Notes under the pieces: generated by a model
Database searches by the model: none
The model's input: the letters and a program-made list of their open reading frames with translations, nothing else
Told to the model about the DNA's origin: nothing
In this document: one piece after another, positions 31,150 to 42,370 of the stretch
How positions within the stretch are numbered: the first letter of the stretch is position 1
Layout of the letters: every line of letters starts with the position of its first letter
Translations under genes and position numbers: made by a program
Origin: Mantis religiosa
Taxonomy: Eukaryota > Arthropoda > Insecta > Mantodea > Mantidae
Assembly (NCBI GenBank): GCA_030765055.1
Contig: CM060953.1
Location: forward strand, 69,819,316 to 69,883,315
Length of the DNA stretch: 64,000 nucleotides
Direction: 5' to 3'

Positions 31150-31269
31150 CTGAGAACAGAAATAAGAACCTTGTATGCCTAATTTTATGCATGTTGGACA
31201 CTGTAATTTTGCTGTAGAATTACAACCTGGTGTTTCACACACCTTACTTTCAGTAACTACTGCTGCCAT
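31150..31269 (-). CDS. METAP1: Methionine aminopeptidase 1, coding exon 1 with start codon
   Basis: A 120-nt coding part of exon 1: ATG at 31269-31267, residues 1-40, ending CTCAG before donor gttagtaag (phase 0). MAAVVTESKVCETPGCNSTA followed by KLQCPTCIKLGIQGSYFCSQ is the first half of the MetAP1 zinc finger (C11, C16, C24, C27, C38). The start matches the family N-terminus (MAAVxT...VCE). Transcription must begin to the right of 31269. No TATA box was identified with confidence. Confidence 0.97.
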
Positions 31270-32160
31270 TTTCCTTCACTTTGTAATGCCATTCATACCA
31301 CTATTATAGACTTAAATTGCAGATAACAATTCGAATAAAAACTCTTAGTGCTCTTTTTATCTTAATGGTAGCTGTAAACTTTAGACTGTTTTAAAACCAA
31401 GAAGAACCCCTTGAAATTTACTTCATAATTTCAGACATGAAATAACAGACAGAAATGTCCATTAAGGAATATATTTATAATTCTAAAGGCTTGGAGCACA
31501 GGCTTGGAGGGAACCCTAAAGGAGCGTCTGCTGTCTTGCTTTCTCTGTTACGATAATTAAAGCGCATAGTTAAGAGCGTTAAAAGTTAGAGAGACCAAAG
31601 TTCAAGTGAACATAAGTGGAGCTCACTCAGCACCTAGTGTTAGTTTAATCCAACTGCGCTTCCAAATTCCACCCAGATCTCACCTGTAGTAAGATCTTGC
31701 TACCTTCGGCCCAAACGTGGCCCAAACATAGTCGGTGGACTTTACATTCCTCTTAAGTCAGGTGTGTTGCAATGACATTTCTGCTTTTTTCTTCAAAATC
31801 AGCAAAGATCAGTTTATTTTAGCTACCGAGATACAGCATGCTATTTGTCGTTATTTATTCAACTTGTCTGGATCATTAAAGAAGATATATAGCTATTTCC
31901 GTATGCCATTCGTATGCACTCGAATGAACTCTCGTTAAACGTTAACTGAAAAACTGTTCACCGAGCTCAACTTTTCTACAAACCCCGATTAATTTCGGCT
32001 GATCTCAATTCAAGAAGACTGTTACCTGGAAGTTGGTCAGCCGTTGTACATACCGTGAATAGATAGTCCATTGGAATTGCCTAAAATGAATCTTCCGGAG
32101 TTGACAGGTGGCGCATAATTGTTCTACAGTGAAAGCCTATTAACCGCACCTAAGACCACG
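31270..32160. promoter_or_regulatory. Presumed METAP1 5' UTR and promoter region
   Basis: Directly upstream of the METAP1 start codon and less AT-rich than the introns. No specific element can be pinned down. The call rests only on position. Confidence 0.35.
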
Positions 32161-32164
32161 TATT

Positions 32165-32440
32165 ATGGGTTGGCCCCGTAGCTCATTTGGTAGAACACCT
32201 GCCTGCCGTGCTTGGGGTCCCGGGTCCGATTCCCGGCAGTGGGTGTGGGGAGTTTTCTCCGTCCTAGATAATTCCTCATATTTCCCAGAGTGTGGAAGTA
32301 TGAATGAGCGTGCGAATGTGTGCGTGATTTAATTATTAAAAACCCAAAGAATACGAGTTAACATCTTCGATATGTTCCAAAGAAAAACGGCCGCCGATAT
32401 GACCATTGGAGTCAAAGGTGGGGTATCAATGGAACGAAAA
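32165..32440 (+). mobile_element. tRNA-Gly-like SINE (family 5)
   Basis: The head resembles tRNA-Gly(GCC): A box (tagctcatttggtagaac), anticodon arm with gcctgccgt, B box (ggtccgattcc). The unrelated body that follows shows it is a SINE rather than a tRNA gene; the acceptor stem does not close. Confidence 0.75.
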
Positions 32441-32449
32441 AAAACAGGC

Positions 32450-32754
32450 ATTATTGTGCTGCTCGAATGGTTACCCTGGCTTTGTCTTTGTTAACAGAAA
32501 CTTCTCAGATAACGCACTGATTACTCCACGTGGACATAACATCTATCTGTTGTGATTTTCTGCGCATTCCATTGGTTGAAGTGATGCGTTCATTGGTGCT
32601 TAGCAGTTGTTCGACAAGCGTGCCAGTACTCCCCAAGAATAATCTATTAATAATAGAATAATAAATGCTCTTCAGAAAATAATCAATGCATTATCTGAGA
32701 TGTTTGTATTAACAAAGATAAAGCCATGGTAACGTTCTGAGGAGCACAATAATA
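32450..32754. mobile_element. MITE with ~75-bp terminal inverted repeats
   Basis: The left end (attattgtgctgctcgaatg and onward to the gataacgcactgatta region, about 32523) pairs with the right end (about 32680-32754) with scattered mismatches. The centre of about 155 bp is unique and noncoding. The TSD is uncertain. The superfamily cannot be assigned. Confidence 0.75.
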
Positions 32755-33038
32755 GTAGTACCTGATACTTAGCGTCAAGAACAGCACTGTTGCAGCGGTC
32801 CAGGTGATCAGAATGTACCGCCGACTGTTTCCTTGAGCTGGCTATTGATGCGGTAGATTACATCATTTATCTCTTCACCATGAGGTAGTGTCCATCCAAC
32901 TCAAGAAGGCAAAGTAGAGGAATGTATGACGTAATCAATTTTTTGTCCATATTTTTATGCTCGCGTTCAGATATGATAATATGCTAGGTTTCATCTAACA
33001 TACACTGTGTTGTCACATAACTCACCCATACATAATGC

Positions 33039-33288
33039 AGGCCGCGCCGTGGCTCAGTCGTTAGACTGTTTGTCTCTCACCAAGGCGGCCCGGGTTCGAT
33101 CCCAGGCGACCGCAAAGTGAGATTTGTGGTGGACAAAACGGCGCTGGGGCGGGTTTTCTCCGGGACCTCAGGTTTCCCCCGCCATCTCATTTCACCAGTG
33201 CTCCATCTTCATCTCATGTATTATCAGTGTCACTGCCTGCGGTGCCATATGTAGTAAAAGCGGGCGCTAAACACTACACATTTCATTT
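33039..33288 (+). mobile_element. tRNA-Glu-like SINE, 12-bp TSD
   Basis: Bracketed by catacataatgc (33027-33038 and 33289-33300). The best-preserved copy of the family: A box (gtggctcagtcgttagactg), ctc in the anticodon position, B box (gggttcgatcc), body, and an atttc tail. Confidence 0.93.
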
Positions 33289-33859
33289 CATACATAATGC
33301 CTATCACTGTAGTTACTAAAACACGCAATAGATCTGGCAGCATAGGTGACTCATGTGCACTCTCATACACTCATTTCGTAGTAAAAGATCCATTACCAGA
33401 GCAGGTAAACAGTTCAAACCTCCCTCCCTCCTCAGGCCCCACCTGCCTTCTTGTGGTGGGTAGACAGTATGATCCTTGTGTGGTCTCTAAATCTTAAGGT
33501 AGCTACAAAATAGGAATGAACATTAGGCGGGGCTAGGCGGGGCTGATCTATCGCTACTAATGTACAGTTAAGCACGCATATTGACCCGCTTTACCAAACC
33601 ATAAGGCTAATTTCTTTGCACGCTCTAAAGATACTAATTACACAATTATTTGTTTTTCCCATGTTACAAAGCTATTTTTTCTGAGGATTACTGTCCAAAT
33701 CCCATGTGTGTAGCACACCTGGTTTCGGAGATATGGAAAGTTAAAGACGCCTGACTATAAAGAAAAGAATCATTAACTGTCAGTGAAAAAAGCACACACG
33801 TGCTATGCTGCAGTTGTATTATGTACCCTGCAATCAGTAAAGTGTTGATCTTTCAAGAT

Positions 33860-34460
33860 TGCACTCGTGCTTTTCAAAGTTATTAAATATACCGCTTAGC
33901 AAGCCTAGTGCTGGTGCGCCTAGTGGTAACTACAAAATAGCCCGCAAGAATTTACATAAGCAGGCTAGAAATATTCTTGATAATGTGTATTCCTTTTTCA
34001 AACAGTTGTCAGTTAAAGACATTTTCGAAAGTACAAATTTCGCTCAGAGTCAGGAATTAATATTACAAGCTTGTCACGTGAGTGTTCATTCTGTGACGAA
34101 CATTGTTCAAGAACGCAAACAGTTCATCAAATTAGGAGAAATTTCCATATTCAGATCTCCAGGGAAACATCGAGCAGCTAAAACACCTGCTACCAACTAA
34201 GACAATCTTCAAAAGTGTGTTTTACGTAGAACAATTTATGATTTAGATGACAAGGGTGAATATCCAACTGCCAAAAGGCTGACCAATTTAATGAAGGGGA
34301 AAATAGCATATACGGATTCTGTATCTTCTATGATAATATTCTGAAATCTCTTAGGTTCAAATATACGAGAACCAATTATGGTCGCCAATTTCTGTTTGAA
34401 AGAAGTGATATTGTTGCTGCAAGACTAAAATTTCTGCGCATAATGCATAACATTAGTACA
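33860..34460 (+). pseudogene. DDE transposase N-terminal (HTH) fragment
   Basis: An open frame from 33859 to 34200 gives RKNLHKQARNILDNVYSFFK, and a second frame gives LRRTIYDLDDKGEYPTAKRL and then KSLRFKYTRTNYGRQFLFE. This follows the order of the helix-turn-helix region of an IS630/Tc1-related transposase (IVYxFYEx-KxPTL..L, ILKxLGFKFRKTxNNRKxL). No catalytic part is seen. Two frame changes. Confidence 0.6.
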
Positions 34461-35275
34461 TGAGATTCATGGTGCAAAAATTCTTCATAAATACACATAC
34501 ATATCTTCCGTATTTATTAACTATTTTAATGAAACGAAAATAGGTTTTAAGTCCATTACAGGCAGTATACAAATATAGCATCATTAAAATAGAAACCATA
34601 TTCACAAATCGTTGAAATGTCACTATTTTGTTTCACTGTAGCAAACACCTTCTTTCGAGGAACGCATCTAATTTGAATCATTTTGTTTTGTGTGCATATG
34701 AACGATAGCTATGTAAGCGAACTGTTTTCCAGTTCAAGGTTTTGAGGTTCAGATTGTGCTATAATCATCGTGTATGTTCTCACACACATGCTGAAATATT
34801 AAGCGAATTTTCTGTCAGCGTTTTATCACTTGTACATCTCAGCATCTGTATGATACTTGCTAGGTTGAGACAAAGACAGATATATCTTCCATTTCTGTCG
34901 CCCGCTAGCCGTGGAAATGACAACAGCAACACAGTAGAATAACCGTATTGGCTCAGCCCATGTTCATTCTTATTTTGTTGCTACTCTAGAGCAAAGCCCC
35001 TTAGTGCAGGTAGAGCAATGCATATAGGCGCACCAATAGCTGAGCTGAAAAATCTTGGTTGTTGGCTTGCCGATTGTACTACCCCTCTTAAATGAACATG
35101 GGATAACGATCCGAAAGGATGAGTCATCCACATGTTGTAGATACATCACTAGCCATTGGAGAAAGGAACCAGAATGCTCTGAAAGTCAGTTCTCTTATCC
35201 ACAAAGCAGCAGACGGTCGATCGTTGTGTTCCCACATTCTAAAAGGCTATTTTAACACCATTATTCTGCAGGATA
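34461..35275. other. Intergenic, no gene recognised
   Basis: Open frames around 35055-35349 have no identifiable domain. Confidence 0.45.
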
Positions 35276-36084
35276 CGAGGGTGGTCTGTAAAGCTCTATG
35301 CCTCACTCAGAGATCACTGCACTACTTACATGATATTCATTCCAGTTAATAGCTGATTGTAGGCAGTTGTCTTGAAGTAGTGGAGGCTTTGAAAATGGAG
35401 AAATTCGAGTATCGTGCTGCGATAAAATTCTTCGTAAAAGAATTTCATTTGCAGATTGTTAATGTATATGGTGACTCTTCCCCTTCAGTTTTCATGTAAA
35501 GAAAGGGGTGGCCGATTTTAAACGTGGCCATGAAAGTGTCCAAGACGACACATGCGAAGGATGTCCAAAAACCTGTAAAACTGTCCAAAACTGTTTTGCT
35601 GATTGAGTATCTCGAAAAAGGTAACAACTTTACTGGAGAATACTACTATCAACTTGTAACCAAACTGAATGCAAGCATTCGTGAAAATAGACCCGGGTTA
35701 ATAAAGAAAAGGAAAATGTTTTCCATCAGGCGAATACACCTGCCCATAAAAGTGTTTTGGCAAAGGAGAAATTGAGAGATCTGCACTATGAAGTGCTGGA
35801 ACATTCATCCTATTCCACAAATTTAGTTCCCTCGGACTTCCCTCTGTTTGCAAGACAAGAAATTCCTCGCTGGTAGGGACTTTTCGTCCAATGAAGAAGC
35901 AATTGCGACTGTAAATTGCAGCACTTTCCGAGGAACACTACAGAAAGGGTTAATGGCATTGGAACACATCGCTTGACATGATGCATTGATACTAGAAGAG
36001 AATATGTTGAAAAATAGAACTACTTTGAAAGCACGTATTGTCGTTTATCACTATCAGGCCGAGAACCTTTCATACCACCCATGT
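35276..36084 (+). mobile_element. Internally deleted mariner
   Basis: Ends resemble mariner TIRs (cgagggtggtctgtaaag at left, cctttcataccaccc at right). The transposase start MEKFEYRAAIKFFVKEF (35394 on), a VYGDSSPS block and the HTH entry are fused to the C-terminal half: IEYLEKGNNFTGEYYYQLV and then a FLAGRDFSSNEEAI block. The central DDE region with the first catalytic Asp is gone. At about 0.8 kb it is a non-autonomous derivative. Confidence 0.85.
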
Positions 36085-36575
36085 AGTAGTCTTCACTGAT
36101 GTAAACTTTATTTAAAAATAGGTCTTTTTAATAAACAATCAATTACTGGTGCTTGATAATCTGAAGGTGGAAAGAAATGAGCGGTCATTTATTTAACTGA
36201 ATCATATGGTCTAATATGTATGATATTGCGGCTTTATGGCAATTATTACTGCTAATTTATGTTTAAACACACACAGAGTAAGTAAAATGTACGGAACGAT
36301 GCCTGTAACCTAGCTGTTGCAACTCTGTGAAGTGATATTTTTTTTAGAAAACCTGTAAGTAATCAATATGCCCTCACATTACTATAATTACAAATAAAAA
36401 GTGTGGGCTTTTCTTTTCTTTTAATGGTAGCATTTCTTTATTCTGCACTCCTCCAGTCCTCAAGTCTTAGACCGTAAAGAATAATACCCTTTCAAACCGC
36501 AATTTATATGTATTAGAACCTAACTGCACATGTATTGAGCAAAGGAAAACGCACCATTACTTCAAATCTGTGCTC

Positions 36576-36721
36576 CAAATTGAGTAGGTTTTGAATTAAC
36601 CAATACAGTAGGCTATGTACTTCAATATGTAGTTTTGGATGGAACAAATATAGACAAAAGCTAAGCTAATAAGGACAACAACGTTTACTCCATTGCAAAA
36701 TATTCCTGAAAGAATTTATCC
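36576..36721 (+). pseudogene. Tc1-like relic, outer part (copy 2)
   Basis: Matches the reverse complement of 24556-24735 (gacaaaagctaagct region). It is the left end of the relic that continues at 41763, split by a short hammerhead-like insert and by the Jockey element. Confidence 0.75.
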
Positions 36722-36844
36722 GAGACCTCGGGGAATGTCATTATTATAAATCTATCATAACGCCAGTAAGGGACAGAGTCCCGAAATGGCAAAACGTCGA
36801 AGGCTCCTTCTCCTCGGACAAGACGACTCTTCAACGACACCTCT
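36722..36844 (-). mobile_element. Possible ~125-bp insertion with degraded hammerhead
   Basis: Present in copy 2 but not copy 1 of the Tc1-like relic, and bordered by imperfect direct repeats (ttcctgaaagaattta at left, ttcctgaaagtaatta at 41763). On the minus strand a CCGAGGA core precedes stem II GAAGG/CCTTC, then GAC-GTT where GAAAC is expected. Tentative. Confidence 0.35.
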
Positions 36845-37103
36845 CTGTATGTGTTCCTTTTTTTTTATTATTTTATTCAATGATCGATCAGCAGTACATG
36901 CTTTACAGATCCTTGTTGGCTAATTGAATCTCTATGAACTATATAATAACATTTAAGGAAAACCAAGTTGGCCTCTATTATCTATTTAACACTGTGAAAC
37001 AAGAGAAAAAAAGAGAAAAGAGAAAAATAAGTTAATTAAAACAAACAAGTAATCAAAGAGATAAGAACAACAGTTATTGTGAAACAATATTCATAATTTT
37101 TTT

Positions 37104-39884
37104 TCAATCAGAGTCACTAAGGAGGAGATCCTGTGGGAGTCGTCTCTTCAGGCGCGTGGGCTGGCGGGTTCGTACGCCGATGTCGTACATCACAGCTCCT
37201 GGAACATCTGGCAGGTTTGAAAAGAAGCGGGAGGCGATCTGACGTATGTACTGGTGAAGAGGAAGGAGACCAAGTTCTTTATGCAGTTGTTGATTTCTTA
37301 CATACCAAGGGGCATCCGTGGCGATGCGCATAAATCGATTTTGCAGGACCTGTAGCCTTCGGAGATGAGTGTTGCTAGCCGAACCCCATACCTGGGAAGC
37401 ATATGTGATAAGTGGCCGGACAAGAGATTTGTAGAGAAGCAGAGAGCATTCAATCCCAAGAGGAGTGTGTCTGTGAAGTAGCGGGCCAAGTTTTGAAAGT
37501 CGTCCTGATGCCAACGAAATGAGTCGATCAATATGGGCTCGCCAAGTAAGTCTAGTGTCCAGCATTACTCCAAGGTATTTGACGGAGGTGGTAGAAGGTA
37601 GCCAGGGAATTGATTCATGCTTAATATGCAATTCGGGAGAATTGGAGATGCGACGTAAGCTAAAAATCTTAGCTGCGGTCTTTTGAGTGTTTAGACGTAT
37701 GCGCCAAGTATCGAACCATTCAACGAGGCAGTCAAGAGAGGTTTGTAGCGTGTGAATAGTTGTAGGGAGATCTATGCCGGAATGATATAAAACAGTATCA
37801 TCAGCGTATAAGGCTATGGAGGTAGGGGCCAAGTCAGGAAGATCATAGGTATAGATACTAAATAAGATTGGCGCCAATATGGATCCCTGAGGAACTCCTG
37901 CTGTAATATGGCGCTGAGATGACTCCATGCCACCAATGCGAACAGTAAATGTGCGATCTGATAGAAAACTACAAATGGTAGTGAGCAGATACTGTGGAAG
38001 TCCAATGCTATACAGTTTGAAGATTAACCCCTCATGCCAAACTTTATCAAAGGCATGTGCTACGTCGAGGAACAGGGCGGTTGTGTACTTTCGTTGCTCA
38101 AAACCATGAATTACTGTTTGTGTTAAACGTAGTAGTTGGTGAGAGGTAGAATGTCTAGAACGAAATCCAAATTGGAAGGGTGGAATGATATGGTTTTCAG
38201 AGGTATATTTAAGGAGACGGCGAAGGAGAACCTTTTCAAAGAGTTTGGACAAGGTAGGCAGCAAACTTATCGGACGATAGCTGTCGGGGAGACTTTTAGG
38301 TTTATTAGGTTTGTGAAACACAATGATTTGAGCCAATTTCCAGGTGTGAGGAAAAAAGCCAAGTCGAAGACAAGCGTTCAGGATTGAAGACAAATGTGCC
38401 AGGGCCTTCTTTGTCAGGTTTTTTAACACAATATTGGGAATCAAGTCGTGTCCCGGTGATTTCTTAAGAGGAAGAGAGCGAATTAAATGCCTAATTTCAG
38501 CAGGACTAGTGAAGGAGATTCTGCAGGGAACAGTTGGTTGGTGTCGAAAAGCGTCAAGCCGCTGTTCTATACTCGGGGTGGTGGCCTGAGGTGCGTTTGG
38601 TGTGAACGTGCCTTCAAAGTGGTCTGCAAGAACTTCACATTAAGCTTTGACCTCCGTAACAAGAGTGTCAGTGGTACGCAGAGCTGGTATAATAGTTGGC
38701 TCTCGCAGAAGTCGTCGAGTGGCATCCCAGAGCGTGTGGTCATGCGGAGAGATGCTCGCCAGTTGTCGTTTGTAGGTCTCAAGGCGATGACGGTCCAATT
38801 CGACTTTTACTAGCCGGTTCAATCCATTAAGCTTCCTACGCAGCCAAGGTCGGCGTTCCCTTTGCCACTGACGTCGGATCCTGTGTTTTTCATGTATAAG
38901 CTGAAGAATGGGCGCAGGTAAGGAAGAAGCAATAGGAGTCCGCTTGAAATAGGTAGTTGAATTTCGCACACAGTGGCATATAGTGTCTGTAAAGTGTTTA
39001 ATGGCAGTCTCTATGTCACCTTCAGAGCTAAGTGAGTAAGTGTGGAGCGCTGAATCCAACTGAGCATGGAACTTATCCCATTGAACATAGCCATTAATAA
39101 GTCGTGGGGCTGAGGGAAATATGTTCGGAGTGAGTTGAAAGGTAATTAAGACCGGGCAGTGGTCAGAGTCAAGTTCCGCTAGTGTAGACATATACGCTGG
39201 AAGAGGGAGATTCTTGTGAATGCCAATGTCGAGAATGTCAGGAGTATTAAGAGGATTGGTAGGATAATACGTGGGATCTGTAGGCGCCAAGACGGATAAG
39301 CCGCAGGTGTTCAATATGTGGTAAAGGCGTCGGCCATTGGGATTAGTAGAGTGGCAGCCCCATGACGAGTGTTTGCAGTTTAGATCTCCGAGAACAAGGG
39401 TGCTGCTGTTGGCAGGAAAAAGCAGGGAGAAATAAGTAGTATTTAGTTTCCGGTTAGGAGACTTATACGCGCTGATAACAGTGAGATCATTACCATCGGT
39501 TGTAGGGAGTTTAATTCCTACCACTTCAACGTCGGGAACGCCAGGTAAAAATATAGAATGGTGAGTAATGTTACGTCGGATCACAATAGCTACACCTCCA
39601 GATGCTCTTGGAGCAATCCGATCCTGTCCATGGACTGTGTATCCAGGAACAGTAAAGGTTTCGTTAGGGAGTAAGTGAGTCTCACTGATACAGGCGATGT
39701 CAATATTATGCATCGTAAGAAAATGGATGAAAGAAGCGCGTTTAGCGCGTAGTCCATTAGAATTCCAATTTAGAAGAGTGAGCCGTCTAAGAGTTAGCAG
39801 ATTACGGGTTGCCATCATGAGGTACTTGAGAGAAGAAGAGTGAGCGAGCATATTCGGTAAATTGTGGCAGAAACGGGGTAACAA
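37104..39884 (-). pseudogene. Jockey-type ORF2: AP endonuclease and reverse transcriptase
   Basis: A frame of about 927 codons broken only by TAA at 38640-38642. It carries out target-primed reverse transcription in the nucleus. N-terminal AP-like endonuclease: LLNWNSNGLRAKRASF, ISETHL, GGVAIVIRR, VLGDLNCKHSSWG, LDSDHCPVL. RT after the stop: SPGHDLIPN, YRPISLLPTLSKLFEKVL, FQFGFRSRHST, LFLDVAHAFDKVWH, GVPQGSILAPILF, LYADDTVLY (catalytic YADD) and KYLGVMLD. No RNase H domain, as expected for the Jockey clade. The same frame resumes after the stop, so this is a simple nonsense mutation. Confidence 0.95.
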
Positions 39885-40062
39885 AGACGCGGAATAGCGA
39901 ACAAAATTTGCTAATGAGGTCAGTGAGAAACGACCAGAAGGAAGACGATGCGCTAGATTCCTGATTTAGTGAAGGGGGAGAAGACGAAGAACAAGATTGA
40001 TGACGAGGAGAGGAAGTAGTAGAAGAAGAAGCAGCAGCAGCAGAGGACCTTACTGCCTGAGA

Positions 40063-41439
40063 TTAGGAACGCTGTTCCGAGGTAGGAGGTGATTCTTGTT
40101 GCGGAGACTGATGCGGGCGAGGTTGCCTGGATTGGGAGTGTTGTGATGACTGCTGCGAGTGTATTGGTTGGGGTTGCTGACCTGGTCGCATCTGTGAAGC
40201 TGCTGCTAGACGGAGAGCACCTTGTGCTTGAGGACGCTGGGAGATGCGTTGTTTCAGTTCCAGATAATGGGGGCAACCCCGATAATTGGCCGGGTGGTCC
40301 TGACCACAGTTGACACATTGAGCAGGCGTAGTAGGTAACTTACTGCACTTAGAGAAATGGTGATCACCAGTACATCGTACACAGCGAGGAGTCAGCTGAC
40401 AGTAATTTTTGGTGTGGCCATATTGCTGACATCGAGTGCACTGCGGCAGGTCGGTGTTACGACGTCTGTGTTCAACTGACACAACACTGTACATCAGACG
40501 TGTGAGGTTAAGTATTTCCCTACCTCCATCGGTATTTTCTAGCTCAATGGCACATATCGGAATAGATTGTTTGTTTCTTCCTAACAGACGTGTAACCTTT
40601 TTGACAGGAAAGTTAAGGGCGATGAGTTCATCATAAATTTCCTTGTCGCTGAGGGAACAAGGCAGATTGCGGATAATCACTGAGAAAAGTTTGTCAGCTG
40701 GGTTCCTGAAAGTGTAAAACTCTTGATTTATTGAAGTATAGTAGGATGTCAGACGGCGGAAATCGGTTGAAGTAGAGGCAAACACTTTGATAAGAGCACC
40801 TCGGAGCTCAGTATGAAAATCTGAGAATACATACTTTTTAATATCCTGAAGGAACAGCTGGTAATTCTGAACATTGCGCACACAAATTGGTGGAACTTTC
40901 TCCTTGGATGTGGTGTTAGGAGCTGAGTTTGTCTGGTCAGAGCTTTCAGATAAAGCATGGAATCGGTTGGATGTTGGGATAGCGTAAGCATAACGGGAGG
41001 TATTAGACTGTTCAGAAGATGATGCCATGCAAAGGCGTTTACTTTGAGTTTCGCAGTGAGAAGGCGGCGAGCGCTGCTCTCGACTGTTGCGATTGCCCAA
41101 TTTGACTATGTCAATGTCCATGTTAGCATCATGCGGTACACTAGAATCGAGTGAGTGAGTTGGCTGTGTCAGCTGAAGCTGAGGTGGCCGAAGAACTGAT
41201 TTACTTACACTGTGAACAGTAGTTATACCAGAGCTCGTAGAAGGTGATGAAGCTTGATGAAACGAAGTCTGTGGATTTTGTGGAGGATAAGATGACATAA
41301 TTTCTAGTGTGGACCTGCTCTCCATCTGTTCTGACGATGAAGACTGTAATGTTGATGATTCGGAGGTAATATCCATATTGTTAACCACATTTAGAGATGT
41401 GCGAACTAATTGGCCAGTATCATGTGCCGCGTAGGCCAT
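40063..41439 (-). CDS. Jockey-type ORF1, gag-like nucleocapsid protein
   Basis: A 458-codon intact frame. The N-terminal 160 residues are Ser/Thr/Gln-rich and probably disordered. A central region (IRNLPCSLSDKEIYDEL) looks like the RRM-like gag fold. Then come three CCHC-type knuckles: CTRCQQYGHTKNYC, CVRCTGDHHFSKC and CVNCGQDHPANYRGC. The C-terminus is Gln/Ser/Pro-rich. It binds element RNA to form the transposition particle (family role). It ends about 180 bases before ORF2 begins. Confidence 0.93.
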   Translation of the reverse strand: MAYAAHDTGQLVRTSLNVVNNMDITSESSTLQSSSSEQMESRSTLEIMSSYPPQNPQTSFHQASSPSTSSGITTVHSVSKSVLRPPQLQLTQPTHSLDSSVPHDANMDIDIVKLGNRNSREQRSPPSHCETQSKRLCMASSSEQSNTSRYAYAIPTSNRFHALSESSDQTNSAPNTTSKEKVPPICVRNVQNYQLFLQDIKKYVFSDFHTELRGALIKVFASTSTDFRRLTSYYTSINQEFYTFRNPADKLFSVIIRNLPCSLSDKEIYDELIALNFPVKKVTRLLGRNKQSIPICAIELENTDGGREILNLTRLMYSVVSVEHRRRNTDLPQCTRCQQYGHTKNYCQLTPRCVRCTGDHHFSKCSKLPTTPAQCVNCGQDHPANYRGCPHYLELKQRISQRPQAQGALRLAAASQMRPGQQPQPIHSQQSSQHSQSRQPRPHQSPQQESPPTSEQRS

Positions 41440-41762
41440 GACAGCTGGTGAAATTACTAATAAAAACTAGTAGAATGTAGGATAGTCACTCGCAAAACAG
41501 CACTATTTGACTGTAAACTGAACGCATGGAGAACGAAGCAAAGATTAGTTGAGGTTATAAATGAACTTCGTTCTTTGACGCACTGACACCACCACAATTC
41601 TGGATTATACTTAGCCACTGGTAACACTATTAGTTTATGTTAAACAATGGCGTTTCAGCTTTCTAAATAAGTTCACAATCACTGATAAATTATAAAAATG
41701 TCAAGAGACTCGGTAACACGCAAATTACACAAAGTCAAGGCCACCTGAGGCAAGCCTGTATG

Positions 41763-42370
41763 TGTTCCTGAAAGTAATTAATCATGGCACATCTTACAGA
41801 AAGATAACGAACTGAAACACTAATCATGATCGGATTTGGTTATAGGAGGATGACCGAAGAAGAGGTTTGTATCTTGTTTAATGAAATACATCCAGAAATA
41901 AGGATTACTCATTTTACGGTAGGCAAAATTTAAAAAAACAAAACTTCAATGAAACTGAAAGAGTTAAACATAAGGCAAAGTTTGGACGGCCAAAACGAGT
42001 TACAGATGGTGACAAAGCTCTTGATGTTTTATTATCAGAAGGAGAAAACCCAAATTTATCTACTCGTCAGCACATTGTGGAAGGTAGGTGGTGAAATACC
42101 TAAATCATGAATTCCCAGGAAGATGATTGGCAGAAGATGAAGTGTTGAATGGCCACCATGATCTCCTGTCCTGAACCTCTTAGACTTTTTTCTTGCAGAG
42201 ATATTTGAAGTGGAGCGTTTACAAGGACCGATCAAGAGATCTTTAAGAGTTAAAGCGATGAATTCGGTGAGAAATACAGCTGATGCGGCGAAGAGTTTAC
42301 TGGAAACTTTAACTTATTTCATAACATACTTTGGTATTGTTTGGTAGTCAATTGAGGCCATTTTGAGCAA
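41763..42370 (+). pseudogene. Tc1-like transposase relic (copy 2, main part)
   Basis: After the noncoding part shared with 24556-24610, RRMTEEEVCILFNEIH and the HTH follow. Then an internal deletion joins directly to C-terminal transposase text (a LNGHHDLLS-TSLDFFLQRYLK block in shifted frames, equivalent to WPPRSPDLTPLDFFLWGYLK). The central catalytic region is missing. It is nucleotide-similar to 22965-23240. Confidence 0.75.

Larger units (their letters stand above)
36859..41755 (-). mobile_element. Full-length Jockey-type non-LTR retrotransposon, 14-bp TSD
   Basis: Direct repeats ctgtatgtgttcct (36845-36858 and 41756-41769) flank a 4.9-kb element with poly(A) at its 3' end (poly(T) at 36859). 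A 5' UTR (about 41440-41755), ORF1 (gag-like with zinc knuckles), a short spacer and ORF2 (endonuclease plus RT, no RNase H) give the classic two-ORF plan. One nonsense codon in ORF2 is the only clear damage, so the insertion is relatively recent. Confidence 0.95.

Noticed and set aside
32165..32245. A functional tRNA-Gly gene
   Set aside because: The A and B boxes are good, but the acceptor stem does not pair and a SINE-like body follows.
40436..40636. Plus-strand frames within the Jockey element
   Set aside because: They are antisense shadows of ORF1.
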